NCBI GenBank assembly: GCA_003225295.1
Contig: QHYZ01000049.1
Coordinates: 62,001 to 126,000, forward strand
DNA: 64,000 bases
Source: Acidobacteriota bacterium
GTDB lineage: Bacteria > Acidobacteriota > Terriglobia > Acidiferrales > UBA7541
Direction: 5' to 3'
The notes under the pieces: model-generated
Database searches by the model: none
Told to the model about the DNA's origin: nothing
The model's input: only the letters and a program-made list of their open reading frames with translations
Program-made: the position numbers and the translations under genes
Part shown: positions 8,035 through 17,299 of the stretch, piece after piece
How positions within the stretch are numbered: the stretch's first letter is position 1
How the letters are laid out: every line of letters begins with the position of its first letter

Positions 8035-8721
8035 ATGGGGACAGCAAACAAGGCTGCTGGCGAGAAGACCAAGGCCGTAATTCTGCAAACGGCGCTGCAC
8101 CTTTTCCGCGGGTCTGGTTTCGAAGTCACCACCATGCGCGACATCGCGCGAGCCGCCAAGGTAGCCACCGGTGCCGCCTACTACTACTTTCCGAGTAAAG
8201 AAGCCATGGTGGCCGCCTATTACGACCAGGTGCAACGCTTGCATAGGGAAAGAGCTCGTGACGAACTCATGACCAAGGCCGGCCTCCGCGAGAGGTTGGG
8301 GGTTGTAATGCATTCGAAATTGGAAATCTTGAAGGATGACCGTATGTTTCTGGGAGCCCTGTTCCGTTACACCGGCGATCCCCAACACCCGCTGTCGGTA
8401 TTCGGTAAAGCCACGCAGTCGCAGCGCAGCCACAGCGTCGCGGTTTTTCAGCAAGCGATGGCGGGCACGAACGTGAGCGAAGAACTGCAACAACTTCTGC
8501 CGTGGGCGCTGTGGTTGGGGCACTTGGGAATCGTCCTGTTCTTCGTTTACGACGAGAGCGAAGGACAGCAGAGAACGCACCAGCTCGTGGATGGAATGCT
8601 GGATCTGCTGACTCGGTTTGTGGAATTGACAAGTTCGGCGCTGGCGCGGCCCTTTGTTCAGCCATTGGCGACAAAGATGTTGGGGATGCTGCGGGCGGCC
8701 GGTTGGACCGCGGAAATCTAA
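8035..8721 (+). CDS. TetR-family transcriptional repressor
   Basis: A DNA-binding repressor with an N-terminal helix-turn-helix (about residues 12-58, including TTMRDIARAAKVATGAAYYYF) and an all-helical ligand domain of unknown specificity. I place the start at ATG 8035 because GAGG (8023-8026) is correctly spaced before it, it follows the predicted transcription start, and it puts the helix-turn-helix at the usual distance from the N-terminus. The frame extends to ATG 8011 and TTG 8005, but those codons are part of the operator palindrome. It is followed 36 bases later by a methyltransferase that it probably co-regulates. Confidence 0.92.
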   Translation: MGTANKAAGEKTKAVILQTALHLFRGSGFEVTTMRDIARAAKVATGAAYYYFPSKEAMVAAYYDQVQRLHRERARDELMTKAGLRERLGVVMHSKLEILKDDRMFLGALFRYTGDPQHPLSVFGKATQSQRSHSVAVFQQAMAGTNVSEELQQLLPWALWLGHLGIVLFFVYDESEGQQRTHQLVDGMLDLLTRFVELTSSALARPFVQPLATKMLGMLRAAGWTAEI

Positions 8722-8757
8722 GAGTTTCAAAGAGCTAGAAGCAGTCGAGGAGGAGCG

Positions 8758-9591
8758 ATGACAAAATCACCTGAAGCGGCCATGCACTGGTATCCGGCAG
8801 CGGTCGCCGGACAGCGGCCATCGGCATGGTGGTATTGGGGACGCGCCGTGTATGTGAGCCGTCGCGACTACTGGAAGATCACCAAGTATTTTCTGGCGGT
8901 TGGAATTCCGCTTGGTGCAATTGGAGTTTTGTTTCGTCTGCCACTGGCATTTTGGGCGGCCGTGGCTCTGGCAGAAATCGGGTTGCTGCTTCTGGCCTAC
9001 TCACTCTTCGGTTTGTATCGCATGTACGGTCATCCGGGAGTGCGCTACATCCGCCGGCTGGTGGAGTTGGGCGAGGTCCAGGGCCAAGTGATCGTCGCGG
9101 ACTTGCACATCGGGACCTACCGCCACGCTTTCCTGCTCTCCGACGTGTTGCCGGAAGCCACCATTCAAACCGTGGATTGCTGGAACGTGGAAGGCGAGTC
9201 ACCCGAAGAAGCCGTACAGGACGTGCGCGACCTGGAAGTGCCGCCAACAAACAGCCCGCGAATTGTCGCTTCCAAGACGGAGCACTTCACTTTGCCGCTT
9301 CAAGATGCCTCGTGTGACGCAGTTTGCTTTGGATTCGGCACCCACGAAATTCCCATCGGAGGCGCGCGCGAAAAACTGTTTGGCGAAGCGATGCGCGTCC
9401 TAAAGCCCGGTGGAAAAGTGCTGCTCTTCGAACACGGGTGGGACGCACACAACTACGTGATCTTCGGCCCGGTGATTCATCACGTGACCAGGCGCCAGGA
9501 TTGGGACAAATTCTTAGAGGAACGATTCAACGACGTTAAATACGCGCGCAGCTCGCAGGCCGTTGACCTGTTCGCCGGGACACGGCGCTAA
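8758..9591 (+). CDS. membrane-associated class I SAM methyltransferase-like protein
   Basis: A 277-residue protein with two hydrophobic helices near the N-terminus (about 43-60 and 64-84) followed by a methyltransferase-11-like domain. The C-terminal half has the recognisable EAMRVLKPGGKVLLFEH strand-loop (about 214-230), but motif I is degenerate (IVADLHIGTY instead of a glycine-rich GxGxG loop). Its ribosome-binding site is GGAGGAG. It is five bases from an FAD oxidoreductase gene and downstream of tetR, so it probably modifies a lipophilic substrate at the membrane; the substrate is unknown. Confidence 0.8.
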   Translation: MTKSPEAAMHWYPAAVAGQRPSAWWYWGRAVYVSRRDYWKITKYFLAVGIPLGAIGVLFRLPLAFWAAVALAEIGLLLLAYSLFGLYRMYGHPGVRYIRRLVELGEVQGQVIVADLHIGTYRHAFLLSDVLPEATIQTVDCWNVEGESPEEAVQDVRDLEVPPTNSPRIVASKTEHFTLPLQDASCDAVCFGFGTHEIPIGGAREKLFGEAMRVLKPGGKVLLFEHGWDAHNYVIFGPVIHHVTRRQDWDKFLEERFNDVKYARSSQAVDLFAGTRR

Positions 9592-9602
9592 GGAGCATGA
9601 CC

Positions 9603-10940
9603 ATGGCTGTCCACAACGGCGACGCGGACGTGATCGTCATCGGCGGAGGCATCGCCGGACTCGGCGCAGCCGTGCGCTTGAAGGATCGCGGGCTTGAGCC
9701 CGTGGTGTTAGAAGCCGAGTCTCGCGTCGGCGGCCGAATGACCACTGACCGCATCAATGGCTTCGTCGTCGATCGCGGCGTCACCCTGTTCGGCAACGCC
9801 TTTGGCTCCATGCGCGCTCTGGTGAAGCGGTTGGGCCTTTCGCAGTTGGTCTGCAAGGGCAAGTTCAGCGTAGGAATTCAGGACTCGGCCGGTTGCCGCG
9901 GCTATCGCGGCGGTCGTTTTGGAGATCTGCTCTTTGATCGCGGAATTTCCTGGCGGGCACGCCTTGCCGGCGTCCGCTTTGGATTCGACCTGTTGCGCCA
10001 TCACCGCGCTCTCGTCCACGGTTTTAGCACTCTCAGCGGCCCGCTCGACGGCGAAGACGCGAGGACGTATTTCCGGAGAATCGGCGGGGAAGAAGTGTTC
10101 GACCGCATTCTTCTACCAGGTCTGAATGGTCCTGTCGGCGGTGCCGTGGATACCTCTTCGCGCGTGATTCTCATGCAAGTGCTTTGGAATTTGCTCGTCC
10201 GCGGCCAATGGAATCTTACCGATGGCGTCGATCGTATTCCGGAAGCCGCGGCTTCCCAGGTAAGAGTTCTAACCGGAGCGTGTGCCCTGTATGTCGAGCA
10301 AAGAGATTCGGGAGTTCAGATCGAAGCCGAAGTAAAAGGGAAGCAGCAAACGCTTCGTGCTCGCGCCGTCATCTTCGCTATTCCTGGTCAACTTGTTCCC
10401 GGTATTTGCCCAAGTCTTCCGGAGGAAACTCGTGCTCTGCTTTCTCGTACGCAGTATTCCCGCATTGTGAACGCGGCGGTGGCCCTTTCGAAGCCGCCGA
10501 ACACTGCCTACGCGGGGTATGCCTTCACCGAAGATGTCGTCCCGGGCGCGGAGATTGAGATGGAGCATCTGCGCGCGCCAAACCGCTGCCCGAGTGGCAA
10601 GGGCATGGCTGGAGTTTTCCTCTGGGACACTCCTCAACGCAAACGATGGGATGCGGATGACGAATCCCTCAAGCAGCAAGCCAGCGATGTCGTCGAACAA
10701 AATTTCCCGGAATGCCGCGGCAGAGTTCTCTTCGTCCACCTGGTTCGTTGGAACATCGGCATCGCCCAATTTCCGCCCGGCCGCTTGCGCGAAATGACCG
10801 GTCTACGCCAGCAACTCGCCGCTTGGAATTTTCCCTTCGATCTCTGTGGCGACTACCTTGACGGCCTCTCCAGCGAAGGGGCTCTCCGCACCGGCGAAGA
10901 AGCCGCCGACCGCACCGCCAAGAAGTTAGCCGCACATTGA
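9603..10940 (+). CDS. FAD-dependent amine oxidase / protoporphyrinogen-oxidase-like protein
   Basis: A flavin oxidoreductase of the NAD(P)-binding/amine-oxidase superfamily. The dinucleotide-binding motif GGGIAGLGAAVRL lies at residues about 15-27, followed by LEAESRVGGRM, and the C-terminus has the second FAD-contact region (CGDYLDGLSSEGAL). I choose ATG 9603 over ATG 9597 because AAGGAG (9590-9595) sits seven bases before it, against one base for the other. Relatives act on porphyrins, carotenoids, sterols or amines, so the substrate is not assigned. It forms an operon with the membrane methyltransferase. Confidence 0.85.
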   Translation: MAVHNGDADVIVIGGGIAGLGAAVRLKDRGLEPVVLEAESRVGGRMTTDRINGFVVDRGVTLFGNAFGSMRALVKRLGLSQLVCKGKFSVGIQDSAGCRGYRGGRFGDLLFDRGISWRARLAGVRFGFDLLRHHRALVHGFSTLSGPLDGEDARTYFRRIGGEEVFDRILLPGLNGPVGGAVDTSSRVILMQVLWNLLVRGQWNLTDGVDRIPEAAASQVRVLTGACALYVEQRDSGVQIEAEVKGKQQTLRARAVIFAIPGQLVPGICPSLPEETRALLSRTQYSRIVNAAVALSKPPNTAYAGYAFTEDVVPGAEIEMEHLRAPNRCPSGKGMAGVFLWDTPQRKRWDADDESLKQQASDVVEQNFPECRGRVLFVHLVRWNIGIAQFPPGRLREMTGLRQQLAAWNFPFDLCGDYLDGLSSEGALRTGEEAADRTAKKLAAH

Positions 10941-10946
10941 ACCGGA

Positions 10947-12095
10947 GTGCGCGTACACAACTTGACGCCAGTGCTGGTCCCCGTTAGGCTGGCCAAGCGC
11001 ATGCAAAAATCGTCGAGGAAACTTCTTGTCGTCCTCATAGTCCTGCTCGCCCTCGGATACGCGGTTTATCGCTCCAGTGGGATGATGCATCTCGGGGATT
11101 TCAGCGGTGCAAAACTGCTCCACGCCATCCGCAACGCCAATCCTTTCCTGCTGATTCTTTCGATTGTCGCCATTTACGCCTGTTACGCGCTCCGCTCGCT
11201 GCGGTGGAAAGTCTTCCAGCGGAATCTGGGCCCCTCGCGTTTTTCTCCGATTTACGCCATGACGCTCGCGGGCTTCGCGGCCATTTTCCTTCTGGGACGC
11301 GCCGGTGAGCCGGTGCGGCCGCTATTGCTAGCGCGCAAAGAAAAACTGCCCATCGCTGACCTGTTTGGAATTTACACGCTCGAACGCCTGTTCGACTTGG
11401 CAAGCGCCGCCGTCATTGCCGCGGTCGGGCTGCTCCTGTTTCAATCGCGCGGCCACATGGGCGAAACTGCGGGCAAGCTGGAAACTGCGGCAAAGACAAC
11501 GGGCTCGCTGCTATTCGCTGGAGTCGTTGGTGCGGTTGTATTTTTGCTTTATCTGCGGCTGCACGGATCCGCTCTGCTCGAGCGCCGATTGCAGGGATGG
11601 CGGATCGCGCACGGCTGGCGCGGCACGATGGCGGGAATTCTGCTGGGCTTCGTGCGCGGCGTTCAGACGATTCAAAGTGCGAGCGACCTCGCGCTCTCGG
11701 TATTCATTTCCGCGGTCCACTGGTTCCTTGTTCTGCTCGTTTACCTCTGGGTTTCGCACAGTTTCGGCGGAGCTCTGGGCGCGATCAGCTTGGGCGACGC
11801 CATGCTGGTGATGGCATTCACGCTGGTGGGTTCGGCGGTGCAGTTGCCGGGAGTCGGTGGCGGCTCGCAGGTGGCCTGTTTCCTTGCTTACACGGCGGTC
11901 TTTGGAGTAGAAAAAGAAGCCGCCGCCGCTGCTTCGATTGTGGTGTGGCTGATTACCTTTGCGGCGTGCAGCCTGGCGGGCGTTCCGCTACTGATTCATG
12001 AAGGGCTTTCGCTCGGGAAATTGCGGGAATTGGCGGAGCACGAAAAAGAGGCGGCCAGCGAGAGCGCCGCACAGCAAGGAGACTCAGCCCAGTGA
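10947..12095 (+). CDS. lysylphosphatidylglycerol synthase/flippase-like membrane protein
   Basis: A polytopic protein of the LPG-synthase transmembrane family (UPF0104/AglD2), about seven to eight membrane helices, with conserved patterns LRSLRWKVF, GRAGEPVRPLLLARKE and VQLPGVGGGSQV. It lacks the C-terminal aminoacyl-transferase domain of MprF, so it is more likely a lipid-handling or flippase-like protein. GTG 10947 opens the frame; ATG 11001 just before the first helix is a reasonable alternative. It starts six bases after the FAD enzyme and overlaps nrdR by four bases. Confidence 0.88.
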   Translation: MRVHNLTPVLVPVRLAKRMQKSSRKLLVVLIVLLALGYAVYRSSGMMHLGDFSGAKLLHAIRNANPFLLILSIVAIYACYALRSLRWKVFQRNLGPSRFSPIYAMTLAGFAAIFLLGRAGEPVRPLLLARKEKLPIADLFGIYTLERLFDLASAAVIAAVGLLLFQSRGHMGETAGKLETAAKTTGSLLFAGVVGAVVFLLYLRLHGSALLERRLQGWRIAHGWRGTMAGILLGFVRGVQTIQSASDLALSVFISAVHWFLVLLVYLWVSHSFGGALGAISLGDAMLVMAFTLVGSAVQLPGVGGGSQVACFLAYTAVFGVEKEAAAAASIVVWLITFAACSLAGVPLLIHEGLSLGKLRELAEHEKEAASESAAQQGDSAQ

Positions 12096-12556
12096 AGTGT
12101 CCTTTTTGCGCGCACATCGACGACAAAGTGATTGATTCGCGGGAAGGCCGCGCCGGAGACACCATTCGGCGCCGGCGCGAGTGCCTGAAGTGCGGCCGCC
12201 GATTCACCACCTACGAACGCATCGACGAAATTCCCTACATGGTCATCAAGAAGGACGGCCGGCGCGAGCGCTTCGAGCGGCAAAAAATCTTGCAGGGGCT
12301 TTTGAAAGCGTGCGAAAAGCGTCCCGTGGCTACTCCCAGGCTAGAAGCGATCGTGGATGAAATCGAAGGGGTGGTGCACGAGGCCACGGAACGCGAGCTG
12401 ACCACCACCGAAATCGGCGAAATGATTATGCACCGGTTGAAGAAGCTAGATAAAGTGGCGTACGTTCGATTTGCATCGGTGTACATGGATTTCAAGGATG
12501 TGCAGGAATTCATGAGCGAGCTGAAGAATCTGCTCAAGGATCGCGTCAAGAAATAA
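12092..12556 (+). CDS. nrdR: transcriptional repressor NrdR
   Basis: A 154-residue nucleotide-sensing repressor of ribonucleotide reductase genes. The N-terminal zinc ribbon (MKCPFC at 1-6 and CLKCGRRFTTYER at about 31-43) and the ATP-cone (about 49-139, starting VIKKDGRRERF) are complete. The GTG start overlaps the preceding stop by four bases. No NrdR box or nrd gene is visible in the window, so its presence in this operon looks positional rather than functional. Confidence 0.97.
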   Translation: MKCPFCAHIDDKVIDSREGRAGDTIRRRRECLKCGRRFTTYERIDEIPYMVIKKDGRRERFERQKILQGLLKACEKRPVATPRLEAIVDEIEGVVHEATERELTTTEIGEMIMHRLKKLDKVAYVRFASVYMDFKDVQEFMSELKNLLKDRVKK

Positions 12557-13596
12557 TCCCTTCGGTCATTGAGGAGTTTGGTGAAGAAATGCATTATCAC
12601 CAGCCGAGCCACGAATACAGCCCCGCACATAGATTTTACGGGTGACGCAGTTGTCGCAAAGATTTGGGTTTGTACGCGGATCGAAGGCGGCGTGGCAACC
12701 CACGCTCGCGGGTTGGCTTTCCGGCGATGAATTGGAGGCCGCCCGAAAACAGAGCAATCAGTAAGTTGAATTCCATAAATTCATCGACGCTCAACCTCCA
12801 TGGGGAGAGGCTATTGACAGGTCGTAAAGAGAGATCCTTCGTCGCCCGTCGCGGCGGGCTCTCCTCGAGAGGATCGGAGCGCCAGGACAGGAATCCTTAG
12901 CAGATCACTGATTCCCCCCAGTTAAAGCTGTCTCCATGGGCCTGCCCTGGTGAAGGTCGACCTGGGGCCGAACGCTAGGAGCACAGATAGCGAGCCACCT
13001 CTCTTTTGCCGTCTGGCTATCCGGGTTTGAAACAGATCGATCTTGTATTGCTTTCGAAGTCTGCGCGGAGGGATGAAACCTGGGTGCAGCAAGTCGCTTA
13101 AAGAACGCTAATCGCAGATTTGGGTCGTACAAAACGGGCCAGAAGTGCTAGCGATCATCCTCGGCAGTCCCTCGGTTCCGCTCTTTTCGAGGCGCTGGCG
13201 TGTGAACCGCCTTTCTCGCCGGGCTGGATAGCCGTGGTTTGGCAAAGTTGAATGTAAGCGATGATTTAACAGAGTTTACAAGCAGTTTACACCTAATTTG
13301 CGATTCATCAATGATTTGAGAGGGCACTACGCATTAAATGGACACGTCGAATAGGTGCGACTGTGAATCGGACGCTCGCGATCACACCCTCGGCGCCCTA
13401 CCGCGGTCCTCCCCGGTATGGAAAGTCTTTCGTTCAATGTTCCCCGGTTGCGCCCAAAAGCAGTAGTGCGCCCTGGTTGTCTCTGCTTTAGGGCCACGAG
13501 TTAGACGAGGCGGCTCAAGGTGTCGACGGGAGCCGAGAGCTATTTGTGTCTGCAAGCTCCTCGCTATCCCAGAAGCACTGACGATGAGGTGAAATT
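12557..13596. other. gene-poor kilobase
   Basis: About 1,040 bases with only short, uncoding-looking frames on either strand. I see no tRNA, IS end or convincing small gene. The stretch near 12830-12900 is a GC-rich segment with self-complementary pieces resembling dispersed intergenic sequence, and 13250-13340 is AT-rich, possibly a promoter zone for the next gene. Confidence 0.5.
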
Positions 13597-14109
13597 GTGA
13601 AAAGACATTCTCTTTTTATCTTGGACGTAAGTTTGGGGCTCGCGATCGTGGCCTTGGTGGGAGTCTCGGCTTATCGTCCAAGGGTCGTAGCGGGTAAGGG
13701 GCAGCAGCAAGCCATCGACGCGCCGTTTCGCGATGGACTGTATCAAGCGAAACTCGACGTGCAGGACGGGAGGGCGCCTCGCCTCAGCACTGGGCGTTGG
13801 GGTAACAACGCCGACCGGGCCGTGTTCATCGCTGGATACGAACAGGGTTACCGCGAGTTCTCCGAAGCTCAGTCGGGAAAATTGGCGGAGCCCACGGCAG
13901 CAGAATTGGCGGGCTACTGCGACGGAACCTTGGATGGCGCCGCTGACCGCGTTAAGGCCCAGCCGTTTCAGGTGGAGAAGACCGCGAATTATCGCACCGC
14001 GGGCCAGGGCTACTTGGAAGCCAATGCTAATCCCGAAGTGTACGTCAAGTTCTATCGCAAGGCTTATTCAAACGGCTACCAGCAAGGCTACTACCTTCAG
14101 CAGCAATAG
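13597..14109 (+). CDS. secreted or anchored hypothetical protein with YxxGY repeats
   Basis: Not recognised. The 170-residue product has one hydrophobic segment at residues about 7-26, likely a signal or anchor. The rest repeats an aromatic-glycine pattern: YEQGYREF, YCDGTLDGA, AGQGYLEA and NGYQQGYYLQQQ. The spacing suggests repeated amphipathic helices, as in glycine-zipper-like or small periplasmic proteins. GTG 13597 follows AGGTGAAATT, a reasonable ribosome-binding site. It stands alone. Confidence 0.65.
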   Translation: MKRHSLFILDVSLGLAIVALVGVSAYRPRVVAGKGQQQAIDAPFRDGLYQAKLDVQDGRAPRLSTGRWGNNADRAVFIAGYEQGYREFSEAQSGKLAEPTAAELAGYCDGTLDGAADRVKAQPFQVEKTANYRTAGQGYLEANANPEVYVKFYRKAYSNGYQQGYYLQQQ

Positions 14110-14356
14110 TGAGGACTCGAAAATCGTTGAAAGAAACATCCTGGCGGTCGAATCGTAGCACCTCTGAGACGCTGGGCGTCGGATTCAAGCCGGGCCACCG
14201 AGCGGGATTGACCGCTGAAGGATTTCATCCCGAGCCAAATGTCAGTTGTAGCTAGCGGGACAGCAGCACGGTGGATGGCAAGTCATTTTCTACGGGGCAA
14301 GCACCGTTCGCGGTGCTTAAGACTCTACATAAGTGTGTCCGCAGGAGGGACGTTTC

Positions 14357-15112
14357 ATGCGACTCAAGGGTTTGTATTTCAGTTTGATGATCGGTTTTTT
14401 TGGACTACTCCCGAACCTTGGGAATCTGGCTGCACCCAGTCTGGGGTTGGCCAAACCCGACACCCAGGCGATTGGTTCGGTAGCTGGCCGGGTCACCATC
14501 GAGGGTCAACTGCCTCAGCCCAGCCGAATCAGTATGTCCGCGGATCCGAGTTGCGCCAAGGCGCATCCCGGGCCGGCTGTCAACGAAGAATTGGTGACCG
14601 GAAGCGGCGGCACGCTCGGTAACGTGATTGTTTTTGTTTCGGATGGACTTGGCAACCGCACCTTCGACGTACCGGCTCAGCCGGTAGTAGTTGACCAAAA
14701 AGGATGTATGTATCTGCCGCACGTGGTCGGGATTCAAGCGCAGCAGAAGCTGCGCATGGTGAATGATGACAGCACAACCCACAATATCCATCCCGTTCCG
14801 ACCAACAACCGCGAATGGAATAAGGCTCAGCTCGCGGGCACGACGTTTGAAGAATCCTTCGCGCGTGAGGAGATTGCCATTCCCGTCAAATGCAACGTGC
14901 ATCCGTGGATGCGCAGCTACATCGCAGTGTTCAAGCATCCATTCTTCGCAATCACCGGCACGGACGGACACTTCGATCTGCGCAATTTGCCGCCAGGTGA
15001 ATATACCGTGGAAGCCTGGCACGAAAAATTAGGGGCCATGAAACAAGTCATCACCGTTGCCGCCGGAGAAGCCAAGAACATGGATTTTGTGTTCAAAGCA
15101 CGGGGCCGTTGA
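14357..15112 (+). CDS. secreted cupredoxin-like / carboxypeptidase-regulatory-like protein
   Basis: A 251-residue exported protein. The start is ATG 14357 because AGGAGG (14343-14348) lies eight bases upstream, and a hydrophobic signal (about residues 6-28) follows. The middle part resembles plastocyanin-type domains: DDSTTHNIHPV supplies a His, and KCNVHPWM supplies Cys, His and Met in the order of a type 1 copper site, although the Cys-x2-His-x2-Met spacing is shorter than in classical plastocyanin. The C-terminus (GHFDLRNLPPGEYTVEAWH) is a carboxypeptidase-regulatory-like beta-sandwich. Probably an electron-transfer or copper-binding periplasmic protein. Confidence 0.8.
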   Translation: MRLKGLYFSLMIGFFGLLPNLGNLAAPSLGLAKPDTQAIGSVAGRVTIEGQLPQPSRISMSADPSCAKAHPGPAVNEELVTGSGGTLGNVIVFVSDGLGNRTFDVPAQPVVVDQKGCMYLPHVVGIQAQQKLRMVNDDSTTHNIHPVPTNNREWNKAQLAGTTFEESFAREEIAIPVKCNVHPWMRSYIAVFKHPFFAITGTDGHFDLRNLPPGEYTVEAWHEKLGAMKQVITVAAGEAKNMDFVFKARGR

Positions 15113-15203
15113 GACGGCTTCGTGATCTGCTTGCCAGGTGATCGTCAGCCGATTAGCTCTATTGCTGCGTGTGAGGCTTCCTGTTTTCGGAAGAAACACT
15201 GCA

Positions 15204-16133
15204 CTAATGCGGCCAAACACCGGCAGTGAAGGACTTGATGGTGTGGAAGCCGAGTTTTTCGTAGAGCTTGACGGCGGTGCGGTTGTCCGAGGTTACCGTT
15301 AGCGTTAATTCCCCGAATTTCATTGACCGCAGCGCTTCGGCGGAGGTTTGCATGAGCATACGGCCGAGGCCGTGTCCCTGGTAACCGGGCAGGACGCAGA
15401 TTTGTGTGGTGTGACCGACGCCGGGTGACACTTCGCTGGTCAGAACGGCAGCGACCAGCTCATCGCTCCCGGGCTCGTGAAGAATGAATGATGCGCCCGG
15501 TACGAATTGCCCGCACCCGGGAAGTAGGATGATGTTTTTTAGAAATTTCAGCGCGCCGCCGCGGCTGCAGTACTGGTCGTTAATCTCGCCATCGACGTGA
15601 TTCGCGTAAGCCAGATAGATCAACTTGGCGCATGGCTCGAAATAGCGGTCGTTCCAGCGCGTCAGACGCATGCCGCCCGAGTCCGATTTCGCCTCGTGCA
15701 CCTTCTGTAGATCCAGCAGCATGAACTGCCGTGTGTAAAGGTGGAATCCCTGGTCGAGTAGTGGTGTGTCCACGGGGCCGCTGAAGGGCATCAGCTGGGC
15801 TTCGATGCGCGTGAGATGCGGGATGGCGCGCATCGAGAGCAGCATCTCCTCGAGGAGCCGCCGGCCGATGGAATTCTGCGGAAATTTGGACGAGACGTAC
15901 AGCCCCCCGATCAGCCCTTTTTGATCTTCGAGGACGTAGAAGGAATAGCCCGCTGCCGACCCGCCTTCGAACGCTACGCAGCCAGCCAGGGCGTGTGCGT
16001 CAAGGAACCGTTTGATGAGTTCGAGGGCGCCGCGATAGTCCCAATGCAATTCGTCGCGCCAATGCCGCGCTTCTTCTTCGAGCAGCGGCTCAATCTGACG
16101 GACTGTGGTCTGTCGCAAATCGACGATGTTCAT
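15204..16133 (-). CDS. tandem GNAT-family N-acetyltransferase
   Basis: A 309-residue protein with an N-terminal degenerate GNAT half and a C-terminal GNAT fold. The acetyl-CoA pyrophosphate-binding motif is GYQGHGLGRMLM (about 256-267), and the usual motif-B ending is NRTAVKLYEKLGF. It transfers an acetyl or acyl group to an unknown amine. The ATG start is preceded only by weak ribosome-binding sequence. It is monocistronic. Confidence 0.88.
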   Translation of the reverse strand: MNIVDLRQTTVRQIEPLLEEEARHWRDELHWDYRGALELIKRFLDAHALAGCVAFEGGSAAGYSFYVLEDQKGLIGGLYVSSKFPQNSIGRRLLEEMLLSMRAIPHLTRIEAQLMPFSGPVDTPLLDQGFHLYTRQFMLLDLQKVHEAKSDSGGMRLTRWNDRYFEPCAKLIYLAYANHVDGEINDQYCSRGGALKFLKNIILLPGCGQFVPGASFILHEPGSDELVAAVLTSEVSPGVGHTTQICVLPGYQGHGLGRMLMQTSAEALRSMKFGELTLTVTSDNRTAVKLYEKLGFHTIKSFTAGVWPH

Positions 16134-16357
16134 GGACGGGCGGAAAGCGACGCGTCCCCAGCCGCGTGACCACTATCATAGCCGATTCGATGCGGGCGAG
16201 TGGCCACTGGCGTGCGCGGATGATACAAATCCGACACAAGGTCAGGGGACTCAGGCTGTGGGCCGAAGGAGGTGTGCTAGGATGCCAACTATTGCGTTCA
16301 TATTGTGAAGTATAGAAGTAGCGGCTTCTGCCGCCAGCCCAGTTGCGCAGACGACGA

Positions 16358-17299
16358 ATGCAGATCCTGTACGAACTCCGCTATCCGACCCGCTGGTACA
16401 CCAAGTTGCTGATGGCTCTATTGGCCTTGGCTTTTTTTGCCGTGCTGGCAACGATGGCCATAGCGGGCTTTCTGGTCTATAGGATCGTGAAGCCGCAACG
16501 GACCAGCTCCGAAATCAACATGGCCAGTTTTCCCGGGCGTCCGGAGGTGCTGGATTTCGACGTGCCGGGGGGAATCGGAAAGCGGGAGGGGTGGTTCTTT
16601 CCCGGGTTTCGAGGCGCGCCGACGATTATTCTTTGCCATGGCTACGAGTCCAGCCGCGGCGAGCTGCTGACGCTGGAATCGGCGCTGCAGGACCACCAGT
16701 ACAACGTCTTCATCTTTGATTTTGCGGCGCATGGGGCGAACGCGGGAATCAGCACGCTCGGCTATCGCGAAGCGGAAGAGGTGCGCGTGGCGGTCGATCT
16801 CCTGGCCGCGCGGCCGGATTTGGACCCCACGCGGTTCGGGCTTTGGGGCTATAATCTCGGCGCCTACGCGGCGATGCGCGAAGCCGAAAGCGACAAGCGG
16901 ATTCGCGCCCTGGTGCTGGACTCGGTGTATGACCAGCCGCAACAGATGGTCAAAGTGGGGGTGGAGCGCAACGGCCTAGGCGGTTTTCCGTTCATGGTCC
17001 GCGCGGCGGAGTTCAGCTTTGGGTACTTGAACTACGCGCACCGCGATGACCCGCCTCTTTCCCGGAAGTTGATTACGTTGCTCGGCGTCCCGACGCTGTA
17101 CATTCAGGCGCTGGACGATCCGGAGCTCGCCGAGAGTACCCGGCAGATGTTTCTGAAGGCGGCGGAGCCGCGTGAGCAGGCCATCATCCCCCATGGGAAC
17201 TTTGTCAGCTTGAACGACGAAGACAAGCGCAGCTACGAAAACCGCGTCGTGTCCTTCTTTCTGGTTAGGTTGCCCGCAACGGGGAAAGCTGTCCGCTAA
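16358..17299 (+). CDS. membrane-anchored alpha/beta-hydrolase with Asn at the nucleophile position
   Basis: One N-terminal membrane helix (about residues 15-40) is followed by an alpha/beta-hydrolase fold: CHGYESSRGE (oxyanion region), FDFAAHGANAG, the nucleophile elbow, the acid loop ALDDPELAES and the histidine loop IIPHGNF. The elbow reads GYNLG instead of GxSxG, with AAT at 16853-16855; one A-to-G change would give Ser. The protein may be a non-catalytic homologue or may use another residue. TTG 16343 is an alternative start. The 3' end overlaps the convergent glycosyltransferase gene by four bases. Confidence 0.85.
   Translation: MQILYELRYPTRWYTKLLMALLALAFFAVLATMAIAGFLVYRIVKPQRTSSEINMASFPGRPEVLDFDVPGGIGKREGWFFPGFRGAPTIILCHGYESSRGELLTLESALQDHQYNVFIFDFAAHGANAGISTLGYREAEEVRVAVDLLAARPDLDPTRFGLWGYNLGAYAAMREAESDKRIRALVLDSVYDQPQQMVKVGVERNGLGGFPFMVRAAEFSFGYLNYAHRDDPPLSRKLITLLGVPTLYIQALDDPELAESTRQMFLKAAEPREQAIIPHGNFVSLNDEDKRSYENRVVSFFLVRLPATGKAVR

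Noticed and set aside
12566-12900. Short frames on both strands in the gene-poor kilobase, one with Cys pairs
   Set aside because: There is no ribosome-binding site or recognisable domain, and composition does not look coding.
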